DNA from: Muricea muricata
Lineage: Eukaryota > Cnidaria > Anthozoa > Malacalcyonacea > Plexauridae
Direction: 5' to 3'
DNA: 64,000 nt
Assembly (NCBI GenBank): GCA_963855995.1
Contig: OY979717.1
Span: 36,475,497 to 36,539,496 of the forward strand
Below, one piece after another: positions 1-10,076 of the stretch. Each line of letters starts with the position of its first letter. The stretch's first letter is position 1. The notes beneath the pieces were generated by a model that was given only the letters and a program-made list of their open reading frames with translations, did no database searches and was not told where the DNA came from. Made by a program: the position numbers and the translations under genes.

Positions 1-183
1 ACGCAGTCATTCTTGAGAAAGGAATTAAGAATTATGATCAAAGGATTTTCCTTGAGGCCGGCTTTACATTCAAAATTAAATGCAGATACGGTTAATGAAC
101 ACGCGTTATTTCCGACATGTTATTTACCCTTGTTAGATTCTATCAAGCGTAACCATAGACATTATAAAGACGACTCTATCTAG
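1..183 (+). pseudogene. Open frame running in from the left edge, possible retroelement C-terminus
   Basis: Frame 1 is open from the first base to a TAG at 181-183, giving about 60 residues with a basic C-terminal end (SIKRNHRHYKDDSI). I do not recognise the family. A hammerhead-like sequence begins about 20 bases after the stop. The Penelope-like element at 41252-44386 has the same order, with an ORF end followed by a hammerhead, so this may be the 3' end of a second element of that kind. That link is inference only. Confidence 0.25.
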
Positions 184-195
184 CGACTTTTAGTC

Positions 196-241
196 ATAAA
201 CTCTGAAGAAGGCTTGCAGTTGCAGCCGAAAATTTAGTATA
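196..241 (+). ncRNA. Degenerate hammerhead-like motif
   Basis: The core CTGAAGA (203-209) is followed by a GGCT/AGCC stem (211-214 with 224-227) and GAAA (228-231). A five-of-six-pair outer stem joins TAAACT just upstream to AGTATA just downstream. An extra A at 210 and an almost absent stem III make it non-canonical. It may be a decayed ribozyme or a chance match. Confidence 0.25.
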
Positions 242-313
242 ATTTATTATTTTAATCACTAGGGATGTTTTTAATAAAGATTTTTAGATCAGGTACAAAC
301 CGTTATAACAGTA

Positions 314-431
<118 letters not shown>

Positions 432-566
432 TCATATCATTTCTTAATAATATTTACAAATCGCTACTCAGAGTTTCACGCTAATGCGATTTTCAAGCGA
501 TTAAACTACTGCTGTTTTAACGGTTTAGTTCCGGTTCGGTTCGGTTTGGTTTTTGTATCTACGTTG

Positions 567-570
<4 letters not shown>

Positions 571-597
<27 letters not shown>
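571..597. repeat. (TA)n microsatellite at DIRS left border
   Basis: A short TA run ending a few bases before the left inverted repeat of the DIRS element. Confidence 0.9.
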
Positions 598-601
598 ACG
601 A

Positions 602-654
602 AGCACAGCACTGTCAATAAACTCCGCTGACCTTCGCCTAATTCTCGTCTTTTT
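602..654 (+). repeat. DIRS inverted terminal repeat, left
   Basis: Matches the reverse complement of 3118-3173 over about 53 bases with a few mismatches. The shared core is CTGTCAATAAACTCCGCTGA. Confidence 0.88.
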
Positions 655-765
655 GTGAACGACCTGTAAAGGTAAAGAAACAACATACCATAACCACAAT
701 GCATAGGGAGGGAAGAAAATTCACCGGTGGGAATGCATTGTTAATTAAACCTCATCTCGTATCTC

Positions 766-1802
766 TTATATAATTAATATTATACTACATCCATTCCATG
801 CTTGAAGGTGGTCCCTCCACCACAGAATCTCCTCTTTGGAGGCTTGATCTAGTTGTATTAGAGCCTTGTAAGAATGGCAAAAGGCCATAGTCTTGTTTTT
901 TAGATTCTGCGGGTGTCTGAAATTCAGGGGGCCAGAGAAGATCGCTTGAATGGAAGGGGTCAATAGGCCCAGGAATTTTGATAATTCCCTTACTGATATT
1001 TCCGATAGATCTAGAATGTTCTGGCACTTCTTCCAAATCTTTCTTAGTTTTTCCCCTGGCAAGTGAAGGGAAAGGTCTCTGGTGTCCACTAGGACCCCTG
1101 AAAACTCTAATTGTTGTACTGGGTCTAAATCGGATTTCTTTTAATTAACAATGAAACCTAGGCTTTCTAGCAAGTTCAGAGTTGATGCTGCTTGAAAGAG
1201 GGCTAGATGATGCGACTCTGCCATCAAAAGTATATCGTCTAAATAAATAATTAGGTGAAACCCTCTTTGTCGCAGTAAAGCTATTACTAGCTTCATGAGT
1301 TTGGTGAAGACCCTGGGTGCTGTTGCTAGGTCAAAGGGGAGGCAAGCAAACTCCAGCATGCTCCCTTTCCACAGAAAACGAAGGTACTTCTGATGGTTTT
1401 CCCAAATGGGTACTGTTAAGTATGCATCTTTAAATCTATTTTTACCAACCAGTCCCCTTGTTTAAGATGTCTTTTAATATGTTGATCCCCTCCATCTTGA
1501 AATGCTCGTAAACCAAAAACTGGTTTAGGGATTTCAGGTTGACTACCAGGCGGTTGCCTCCCCCTTTCTTGGGGACTACAAACAGGGAACTTACAAAACC
1601 CTCCTCTAGAAGTGGTAGATTCACCAAGTGAATTGCATGCTTCTCCTGCAATTCGAATGCTTCCCTGTCTAGAATTGATTTCCTGTCCTGAGGCAGGACT
1701 GGTGCATTCGGTAAACTTTTCTGAATTGGGATTTTTACAAACTCGATTTGGTAACCCTTGATTACTTGCAAGACCCAAGGGTCTTGAGTAATCTTCTCCC
1801 AA
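766..1802 (-). pseudogene. DIRS reverse transcriptase and RNase H (broken)
   Basis: Three consecutive minus-strand frames cover one protein. 1771-1442 holds the RT fingers (SSLFVVPKKGGGNRLVVNLK). 1415-1141 holds the palm, with the catalytic YLDDILLMA and the DIRS-typical CLPFDLATAPRVFTKLMK. 1140-766 holds the RNase H-side region, with ELSKFLGLLTPSIQAIF and the ending WWRDHLQAWNG. The YLDD box and the ATAPRVFTK motif distinguish it from gypsy (usually F/YVDD). At least two frameshifts separate the blocks. The tyrosine recombinase expected next is absent. Confidence 0.85.
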
Positions 1803-1830
1803 ATTAAACTGAAATATTTGAGCCTCCCTG

Positions 1831-3102
1831 CTAGTGGTAAATTGTTGCTCCGACTTTAAAGAACATACCTTTGGGCAAATGTTTTGGACGAGTCTCTTCT
1901 ATTGCAGGTTGGGTCTGAATGCACGTGGGCTCTGGAAACGAGGAAACTGTCCGCGTCCACGTGTTGCTGCACCCCTGTTGAACAGCCGAGGACCTTTCGG
2001 TTGGGTTGACGATACGTTTGGAATGACTGAAATGTGTTCCACATCCGGCCTCCACGGGGTTTGAAAGATCCTCGGGAGGCCGCTCCTCGAAAAAAGGGCT
2101 TGCCTACTTTTGATGCTTTGCCAATCGTCTCTGCTGTTTCTGATCAGATTTTTAAACGTTGTTCAAACCCTGGGTCAAATAATTGGCGCTCGGTATCCGT
2201 GAATTCTTCATTTGCCAAGGATGTCAAAAGTAGGTTAATCTTCTGGTGCACTAGCTCGCTGCGTTTGCCGCTATGTGGGTGGAGACGTCATGCGCATTGC
2301 ATGCTTTAAACATGTCATAAACATGGGCACGCTTTCTTTATGAAGCTCAATTGCACCGTCTTTTTCCATGGTGTGAAACATGGACAAAAGTTTTTCGTAA
2401 ATTGTGGACAAAGGCCCAAGAATATCCAGGACTTTATCTTACAACTCCTTCAAGGGCTTATCCGGGGTACTGATCGAGCGATGGTGTGTATATGCAATCA
2501 ACATCTGGACGAGGGCAAGTTTTAACCAAGCTTCGGCGTTCAAATCTATTCAAGCGCTTGCTGGTGGTGTTTAGGAAGGTGCTCAACTCCTGGCTAGCCT
2601 CCCAACGAGAGTTCGGTGAGAGCAACTCGTCATCGAACAAATCACTGTTTGTGTCTTCTTGAAAGTCCAATTCGGGGCAAATCAAGCTGCTCGTGCGAGG
2701 TCGTTTGCTCGCCACGTTCGACGCAATGTGATGATCAGCACATGGTCGTTTTTCGCCACCCAACTAATATACTGATTCAGCGGGATTTACACTTGCTTAT
2801 GAGATCTGATCATTATTAGCATTCATACCCGTTAGATCTACTGATACTACGGGATTGACTGGTTCTGCATGGCCTACACGCATAGCAGTATTGACACCCG
2901 AAGCGTCGGGATTTGAACAAAAATTCTTTGCTATATTTGTCCAAATTGCGGACGAAATCTGCCCGATAAATTCTCGATCGGCCATGATAGCCTGAGCGAG
3001 ATCTGTAGTATACGGCATCTTACCGTCATTAGACTCTTTCTGCTCGGATGATTCCAGATTCTAAATCAATTCAATGTCGATAGAATTTTCTTTGTCCGCC
3101 AT
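1831..3102 (-). pseudogene. DIRS gag-like ORF1 (broken)
   Basis: The frame opens at an ATG at 3102 (MADKENSIDIELI) and meets an in-frame TAG about 40 bases on. It continues in the same frame through 3018-2797, then through 2763-2458 (a Ser/Asp/Glu-rich stretch with KRPRTSS) and degraded blocks down to 1831. No zinc knuckle is visible. Assignment as gag rests on its position upstream of a DIRS reverse transcriptase and inside the terminal repeat, not on a conserved domain. Several frameshifts and stops make it a pseudogene. Confidence 0.6.
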
Positions 3103-3117
3103 ACTTGGGAGCGAAAC

Positions 3118-3173
3118 AAAAAGACGAGAAGCAGGCGCAGGTCAGCGGAGTTTATTGACAGTGCTGTGCTTTG
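3118..3173 (-). repeat. DIRS inverted terminal repeat, right
   Basis: Inverted partner of 602-654. The gag-like ATG (3102 on the minus strand) lies 16 bases inside it. Confidence 0.88.
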
Positions 3174-3603
3174 TTTAAGTACAAGTTATTTGCGTTGAAT
3201 TCACTGTATTTTGTTGTTAACGGAGTGAAAATAAAGATAATGCATTGTTAAATGGAAGTCGAGTATCTCGAAATATAATTTGTTAAAGAATCCGGAAAAC
3301 GTATAGAAATGCTTAAACAGGACTATTCAAGTACCAAACATGACCGACGTACTAACACTTTTCATCACACAAACAGATAAATAATGATTATCTCAAATGG
3401 CATTCCATCTACCGTTGTTGCAGTTGTCTGGCGGTATTAAAAACGTTTTCACTTAATGAACACGTTAACAACTCAACATTATATAACATTTGTACAATGT
3501 ACAATGCTATTGTCACATTAACTTCATTTTTAGTTATCATGTTGTGTCTTATTTTCAGTACTTTGTTGGCTTTCCCTTCGATTTAATAACAGCTCTGCAT
3601 CGA
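3174..3603. other. No gene seen (DIRS to Tc1 spacer)
   Basis: AT-rich sequence. No domain, RNA gene or clear repeat recognised. The 3' end of the Tc1 element must lie here, but I found no terminal inverted repeat. Confidence 0.5.
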
Positions 3604-4584
3604 CTACCCCATGCTCTCCACAAGTTTTTTCAAGTATTCGTCATTTATTTCGTTCCATGCAGTTTTAAGAATTTGGAAAAGTTCATCTTCATTCTTTGGT
3701 TTTCTATTTTTGGTCTTACGATTCAGTTCATACCATAAAGTTTCAATAGGGTTTAAATCTGGTGACTGGGCTGGCCATCGCATGACATCAATCTTCTTAT
3801 TTGCCAGATATTTGCAAAACTCCACTTGTGTGTTTGGGATCGTTGTCGTGTTGAAGTACAAAACCACGAGGACATAACCGATTAGCAGAAGGGACAAGAT
3901 GATGTATCAAGATTTGTCTATACATTTCTCTAGTCATCAAACCTTTTGCACGATGTAAATCTCCAACGCTATTCTAGGAAAAGCACCCTAGACGTTAATA
4001 GATTTTTGATGTTTTACTGTTGCCTGCATTGATCGACTTGTCAGGTTGTCATCTTTTGTTCTCCACACATATTGAGGTGATTGGATGAAAAGGGGAAACG
4101 GTGACTCGTCACTCCACAGCACTCGCTTCCATTGATCCAAACTCCAACCAAGATGTTCACGCCCAAAGGCTAACCGTGCCTTACGATTCTTCTCACTGAC
4201 AAAAGGCTTCTTACATTGCTTCCAAATCAAGACTTTTTCTTTCAGACGGCGCTGAATGGTTTTCGAGCATACCTTCACATACGTTTGATTCTTGAGTTCA
4301 TTAACTATTTATTGCTTTTGTGAGCTTTTGCACATTTAACGATAAACCGATCGCTACTCCTCAGTCGTTTTACGTTTACACCCAGAACCAGGAGTGCGAC
4401 GACAGCTTCCACTAGAGTTCAACTTTGCGCAAAATTTCTTTGGTTGAGAGTAACTCAAGTTGTATTCCCGTAAAATTTGGCGAGCACTGACTCCTGCCTT
4501 TAGCACTCCAAGTATTTCATGATTCCTCCCAGTCTTCGCCTGTGATCTTTCTCTTTTGACCTGTTCTCTTGTCTTTTTAGCCAT
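3604..4584 (-). pseudogene. Tc1/mariner-family transposase relic
   Basis: Three minus-strand frames in order make one Tc1-like transposase. 4584-4354 is the N-terminal helix-turn-helix region (VKAGVSARQILREYNLSYSQ-like, basic). 4278-3988 is the second DNA-binding part and the start of the DDE domain (KARLAFGREHLGW, LWSDESPFPLF with the first catalytic Asp). 3897-3604 is the C-terminal catalytic end (WPAQSPDLNPIETLWYELNR). The PDLNPIE box is diagnostic for Tc1. The last acidic residue is E in this relic, giving a DDE type rather than mariner DDD. Two frameshift or stop breaks make it inactive. The usual length of about 340 residues is nearly covered. Confidence 0.9.
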
Positions 4585-4651
4585 ATCCCGTTACAAGTAG
4601 TTATTCCCTCCATATCATATTTGTATTAAGATAAACAATGCAAACATTATG

Positions 4652-4929
4652 GGTCATGGCTTTATAGGATACCCTAAAGGTCCAAATGTCGAGAGAGCAC
4701 TGGGACCGAGTTGCCCCTGTGTTGTGGTTTTGTGTATTTCTCACTCACTGGGACTGTATCTACTTCACCAAATTTAGCTAAAGTGCGAGCCCGAAGGGCG
4801 AGTAATGATTGTCGCGCTACGCGCTACCTCTTTAGCTAAATTTGGTAAAGTAGATACAGTCCCAGTGAGTGAGAAACCCAGTGCTCTCTCGACATTTCGA
4901 CCTTTAGGGTATCCTATAAATCCATGACC
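4652..4929. mobile_element. Palindromic MITE with about 10-bp TSD
   Basis: Long inverted arms begin GGTCATGG and end CCATGACC. They run through TTTATAGGATACCCTAAAGG and the AGTGAGTGAGAAA / TTTCTCACTCACTG segment to a centre near 4800. The left arm carries about 34 extra bases (around 4705-4738) absent from the right arm. The 10 bases AAACATTATG occur immediately outside both ends (4642-4651 and 4930-4939). There is no coding capacity. TSD length suggests a Mutator-like family, but the superfamily is uncertain. Confidence 0.82.
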
Positions 4930-5222
4930 AAACATTATGGGACAAAATTTCTGATTGACTGACGCGCCTGCGCACACGACATTCAACTTAAAAAGCAAAT
5001 AATGCTGCCTGATTTTTGGGGGAAAAAGACACTATCCGATATTAATATTAGAAGTACTATGTTTTAATGAGGCATACACCCCAAGATGTGTAAAACAAAG
5101 CTGTTTCTATATCTACATTATCTATCGTTTCAGACATGTTCTTCGATAAAAAAGCACATTTTCATAAGGCGCAATTTTTTTCTGTCCTCCCCCTGTATAT
5201 AGAACGTTTGTTACTTCAAAAG

Positions 5223-6385
5223 CTAGGAAGGATGTCCCGTAGTACTTGTAACACGGGTGGTGGGATACATGTGAGTTCCAAAAAGGAAATCGGATGTAGA
5301 AGGCCTGAACCATGGCGGTGGAACAAATGCATTGCTGTTCGAGATATGGATACTGGGCACACGAGAGTTACCAAGTGAAGCGTAGTTGAACATCGAGGAT
5401 GGACGCCCATTCCGCCCTGGACTTTGAGGCATCATGTCTATCCGTTGTTACTCTGGTTTTGTGTCTTGGACTGGTGGTGGGGTTCCAGGCATTTTCGTCA
5501 GCCTCTATATGGGTTAATTCGTTGTTGACAAGCGGTTCTTGTACCTCTATCGCTGAGATCGCGTCTTGTACTTCCAGTTCAGGTGTGGACATGCTGTCGC
5601 CTTACCATTAGATCAGCTGTTACAATATCTGCAGGAAAAAGCCCATAATATTCAATCTCGTCATCACTTTCGCTATCACCATCACACAATTCATGCTTAT
5701 TTTTTCTTTCTTTCTTGCTGTTGGACGACTGGCTCGTTGCTTTCTGGATTATCTGATAGTAAAAAGTCACAGGGGAGGAGATGATATCTATGTAGTGGTC
5801 GAGATCCCTTCGCGTTACCTTCCAGTTTGATCACAAAAATAGGTAAATCTCTTTTCTAATCCCATACTTCGTAAATTTGGTTTTCCCAGTATATGCATGC
5901 GATCACCTGGCTAGTTAACACTGTGAAACGGAATTTGTGATCGTAAATCTTCTTCCGCTGTTGCAGTTTTACTGAAGTTGCTGAGAGCTTTCGTGTGGGC
6001 GTCATTCATAGCGCTCTTCCATTTTTTTACACACTCCGTGTGATTCTTTTTCGTCAGATTAGATGTTGTTCCAAACAATAGGTCTACTGGTAACCTTGGT
6101 CACCGGCCTAATATTACGGAAAACGGTGAAAGCCCAGTTGCTTCGTTGACAGTGCATTTGAACGCTTGTTCCATTTTGTTTACGGCGTTCTTCTATCTGC
6201 TCTTTCTATCCTGAGGCAGTGTACGTAACGTCGACAACAATGTCCTGTTGAACCGTTCAGCCTTCCTGTTTGTCTGTGGGTGAGAAGGGTCAACTCCACT
6301 AATATAACTGGCTTTCAAATTTTCTTCTTTGGTCATGCATTCCAAAATATTGGACGATGCTGAACGCAAATACTGCAGAACCTGT
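5223..6385 (-). pseudogene. Ty3/gypsy integrase C-terminal half and tail (broken)
   Basis: Minus-strand translation from about 6385 gives the end of a gypsy integrase core. It shows SYISGVDPSHPQTNRKAERF followed by NRTLLSTLRTLP. The HPQT...ERFNRTLL block carries the catalytic Glu region. Then come a Lys/Glu-rich stretch, NEATGLSPFSV and RLPVDLLFGT (about 6080-6180), all typical of gypsy pol. GDRMHIL (about 5900) marks the C-terminal GPY-like region. Downstream frames (5770-5579 acidic, 5592-5368, 5435-5223) are the variable tail and have no recognised domain. Stops interrupt it several times. No LTR was found. Confidence 0.8.
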
Positions 6386-6865
6386 TTTTCTCGCTACCCC
6401 AGAGACTACGCTGCGCTGTATCTTTAGCATGCAAGTAGGCGAGCCTTACTGCGACATCACTAAAAACTTTGGCATGTAGTGTACCATTAAAATCTCAAAC
6501 CCGTTGAGGAAACCGTCCACATTTGCACTAAACTTCCAATGGGCCAAAACGTGAGAAGTCGAAAGCAACATATTCTAACATTATTGCAAATGGCAGGGTG
6601 CACAATCCCATGAAGCCAACAACGTTAACTGTCTCAAAGAATTAATGAGCTTCACCTCCTTCAAAAACAAATCTTCATCACGTGACGATTCGCTTGCAAT
6701 CTTCTTGATAACGACCGTTTTATTTTTAAAGTTGGCTTTGCAAACAAAACCGAAACCTCCATTTGCGATTGGTTTTTCATTGGCGACATCTTCATTATCG
6801 AAAGATGACAGATCGCTGGTAATCTGTCGCGATCAGTCACGCGAAGTTGGCAGTTTAAAAACCAT
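6386..6865 (-). pseudogene. TKL-like protein kinase pseudogene
   Basis: Minus-strand translation from an ATG at 6865 gives, after one in-frame stop, a kinase N-lobe. The Gly-rich loop is IANGGFGFVCKANF, the ATP-binding Lys sits in KTVVIKKIAS, and the alpha-C Glu in LFLKEVKLINSL. After a frameshift come VVGFMGLCT and AIMLEYVAFDF (hinge). Then a degraded region ends in DVAVRLAYLHAKDTAQRSLW, where HRDLKP of the catalytic loop has become QRSLWG. The proton-acceptor Asp is therefore lost. The C-lobe is absent and the frame runs directly into the gypsy integrase relic. The family looks like a TKL group I associate with cnidarians. That is memory-based, not searched. Confidence 0.72.
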
Positions 6866-6879
6866 ACTAACTAGTTAAA

Positions 6880-7317
6880 ATCCGGCAATTTCACCTCACA
6901 TTGTCTATGAGAATCACAAGCATGAATAAAGAAGCCGTCAGTGTCACAAGAGAGTAACTTATACCATAGTTAATAGATTAGATTGTTTGGAAACTCATTA
7001 AAATAACAATATATAACTCATTATGTAAGTTGGTCAAAGTTTATTCAAAAATATGGTTCTTCATCATCACGTGTGTGTTGTGTTTTAGCCAAATCCACCA
7101 ATAGGAATTCTTAAATTACCCTATTGTTCAAGTCGCGGATGGCTAAATTTCCTAAAACGTTGCTATTGGTTAGTTAGGTGAAAATGCAATACGCACGTGA
7201 CGACGAAAGACCTAGTCATTCCTGCATAAACCAGATCAAAAACATAGATAATGACTTATATTGTAGTTCGAATGAGTTTCCAAACCGTCTAGCTCTATTA
7301 ACTATGCTTATACGGGC
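6880..7317. other. No gene seen
   Basis: AT-rich spacer between the kinase relic and the hAT element. ORFs here lack any recognised domain. Confidence 0.5.
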
Positions 7318-7708
7318 GCCATATACAGTGGCGAAGCTAGCGGTCATGCTTGTTATAATGGGCATGAGTAAAATTTTGTCTAAAAATACGTTTTTTCAAA
7401 ATATTAAATTTCTGTTTAAAATACTTAATGTATTATCAGTTTAAAAACCCTTAAAATTATTAAGCGAATTCCATTATATTTGGCCATTTCGAACTGTTCC
7501 GTAATTTTGCCTTAATGCAGGCTATTGAGCATGACAACTGGGTAAATATGCCCACATGTCGTGCTCTATTCAGGCCGGCATGACTTCCAATTAAGAATAT
7601 TGCCATCCTATTGACTAAATCGCCTTAAGCCATGTTCAGGGCATGCGTATTTCGCCAAACTATTCTTCCTTGTTATGCTTCTCTTCTCGCGCATTACCAC
7701 CAAAAAAC

Positions 7709-8265
7709 CCGATATAAATTCGCTCGTAACTTTTTAACTGGACGTGCTACGAGTTTTATTCAACTATATTATTTTATGCTCATCATATCCCAGCAATTAC
7801 AACAATATATAATACTTCAATAATCAATGTGGCTGCAAAATTTGATCGGGAAATTTTAAAGCAGTTAAATTGAGATACATATTCTTAAGCCTGGTCCTCA
7901 CTGGTGACATAAGCATAAGCACAAGATAAAACAAAAGACAAAACAAAGAAATCCACTGAAGCGTACGACATAAGCATCTACATAAGCATAAGCACAAGAC
8001 TACGAGCATGGCAGAACAAAAGCAAATTCAAAAGAAAATTCGTTTTGCCTTGTCTTCGCAAACCTCAAAGGAAAATTTATCCTTTGTTACTTTGCTTATG
8101 CTTATGTCGCTGGTGAGGACCAGGCTTTAGACATGAAATTTGATGAGACGCTACAAAAACATCATGTAAATTCGCTTGTAACTTTTTAACTGGACGGCCT
8201 ATGAATTTCATTCAACTTTTTTTATTCTCATCATACCCTAGCGATTACAACAATATATAATATGT
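7709..8265 (+). repeat. Imperfect direct duplication inside hAT
   Basis: About 100 bases starting AAATTCGCTCGTAACTTTTT at 7709 recur at 8166 with roughly 80-85 percent identity by eye. Both contain AACTTTTTAACTGGACG and ATTACAACAATATATAATA. The nested MITE lies between the two copies. Confidence 0.75.
7888..8126. mobile_element. PIF/Harbinger-like MITE, TTA TSD
   Basis: Inverted ends AGCCTGGTCCTCAC...GACATAAGC and the complementary GCTTATGTC...GTGAGGACCAGGCT span about 30 bases. TTA lies directly outside each end (7885-7887 and 8127-8129), as expected for PIF/Harbinger. The interior repeats the ACATAAGCATAAGC motif several times. No ORF. Confidence 0.82.
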
Positions 8266-8800
8266 CTATGGTAGCAAAATGGCAGAAAATTTGATTGAGA
8301 TATATTTTTCCAGTGAAATTGATATAAATATTGACATGAAATTTGATCAGGCGCTAAAACCACAAATTATTTTGGAATACAGGGCGATACGAATTATTAT
8401 ATCATCAATATCTCCTGGTGTCTGTGAATGGGGTTTTCTTATTTTTCTGTCAATCTTGTTGTCTGAAATATGCTTAAATATCCACATTTTGCCCTTCATT
8501 AGGCCAAGATATTCCCTCAAATTTCATGCTCAGGTTACCACAAATGGCGATTCTGGGAGTGGGAGTCTAGATTTCGAAATTTTCCGGGAGAGTTCCCCCG
8601 GACCACCCCCCCCCCCCCAATGTGCATCGGACTCGCACCTTCAGTGCTGGTTGCGAAATAGCATGCCCACTCTCATCAAGCTGGCTTCGCCACTGGCCAT
8701 ATATAGTCTATTAAACAGTACTAGTCAACAAAATAAACAATAAACAATAGTTTATCGAGAAAAGAGCTTGATCTTTAAAAAAAATTTTTGGCTTCCATGT

Positions 8801-9060
8801 AAAAATCACTGCCATGTCCAGGCCCCAGGGAAACACTTTACGACAGACTCCGTGTTTTCCACTTTATACCCCCATAAAGTAGAAAAACGGAGTCTGTTTA
8901 AAAATTACTGCCAAGTCTAGGTAAACACTTTAGAGACGGACTCCGTGTTTTCCACTTTATGCCCCCATAAAGTAGAAACGACGGAGTCTGTTTAAAAATC
9001 ACCGCCACGTCTAGGGAAACAATTTAGAGACAGACTCCGTAATCCGCACTCCGTCTTTTC
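8801..9060 (+). repeat. Tandem repeat (about 97 bp x 2.6) with internal hairpins
   Basis: The unit runs AAAAATCACTGCC ... GGGAAACACTTTA ... and contains an inverted pair AGACTCCGT / ACGGAGTCT around CACTTTAT...ATAAAGTAG. Copies start near 8801, 8900 and 8995; the third is truncated before its second hairpin arm. Each unit could fold into a strong hairpin. Confidence 0.85.
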
Positions 9061-10076
9061 CACCATGCCGTAGAATAGATTATGCACAACATTAAGAAGT
9101 AGATGGGTCATTTGACTGTTTTTTTGTAAAAAGCTCATTAGTGACTCATGAAAAAAACAGAAAGGAAAAAAATCTCAATTGTATAGTGGAGGTTTTTTCA
9201 CATAAAATTTAGTTTTGTCTTTCCCGGCTTGGACAACGTCAATTTCCAAAATAACTTCGTGAATAATTAACTGATTAGATAAATTCTTTTCCAAAGTAAA
9301 AGACAAATTAACTCACTGCACATTTTGTGGGCATAAAAGTTGTTTGGTTTTTGTTCACATATTTCGTTTCAAACAATTGATACTTAAATTTGAATTCCTG
9401 CGGTGAGGTGCTACATTGAAATTTAATGTTATTATCTCATTCATCACGGAAATTAGATTATTTAGCTCGAAATTTCGATGGGATATTTCAGAAATTACTT
9501 CCATCCTGATTACCAACAAAGCGGTTAATCTATATCTCTTGTAATTTCAGGGACTAAACGAAATAAAAACTGATGTGCATTAAGAGTAGAATGCGGTATA
9601 TAAACAAAGTGGGTTTGGGTTGATTTAGTAAGGACTGTGGAAAACTGTTATGAAATATTTTCTGAATTTGCTTATGAGGTTAGTACGGTTAGTAAGTTGA
9701 GGTTAGTAATGTAAAATGCCTATAAACTAATAGTTTACATTGCCTGCCTTAATTTAATGCCATTGTTTTTTGTGTACATGAGTACTGTTTTTTAGTCCTA
9801 AGTCTTTGTTGGAAAACAGTATCAAACCACAAAATACTTGGTATGAAAGACATTTAATATCTTGGTATTGTTTATACTTGAAAACCTTTTTGATATTCTA
9901 GTATATTAGTATTGATGTTACTTAGGCAGCTTGAAGACAATAAACAGACAACCAATTCTATTCCTATACTATAACTTTAATATTTGTGATTTAGTGTTAA
10001 AGATCCTGTTTGAGTTTGTTCTATAAAGAATAGAACTAATGAACATTAATGAGCATGAACATTGAAACAAGTTTAA
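9061..10076. other. No gene seen
   Basis: AT-rich sequence with repeated TTAGTA/GGTTAGTA words near 9675-9715. No coding or RNA gene signature recognised. Confidence 0.5.

Larger units (their letters stand above)
602..3173 (-). mobile_element. DIRS-type retrotransposon, internally deleted
   Basis: The two ends carry an inverted repeat of about 53 bases (602-654 and 3118-3173). Read on the minus strand, the order is inverted repeat, gag-like frame starting at 3102, reverse transcriptase, RNase H, inverted repeat. DIRS elements normally also carry a tyrosine recombinase (and often a methyltransferase) downstream of RNase H. Here only about 110 bases separate the RNase H end (766) from the left repeat, so that module is missing. 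A 13-base match, AATGCATTGTTAA, lies near both ends (about 733 and 3239) and may be part of the internal complementary region. Frameshifts and stops throughout make it non-functional. Confidence 0.85.
7326..8695. mobile_element. Non-autonomous hAT element with 8-bp TSD
   Basis: The left end is CAGTGGCGAAGCTAGC and the right end is its complement with one mismatch (GCTGGCTTCGCCACTG). The octamer GCCATATA flanks both sides (7318-7325 and 8696-8703). The CAGTGGCG-type terminus with an 8-bp duplication is the hAT signature. No transposase is encoded. The long plus frame at 8279-8743 crosses the right end and has no domain. Inside are an imperfect direct duplication and a nested Harbinger-like MITE. 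A poly-C tract lies near 8606-8620. Confidence 0.88.

Noticed and set aside
2034-2819. Plus-strand ORFs in the DIRS gag region
   Set aside because: Antisense shadows of the gag-like frame.
6645-6878. 77-codon plus-strand ORF
   Set aside because: Antisense to the kinase N-lobe pseudogene.
8279-8743. 154-codon plus-strand ORF
   Set aside because: It runs across the right terminus of the hAT element and out of it, has a poly-Pro from a C run, and shows no domain.
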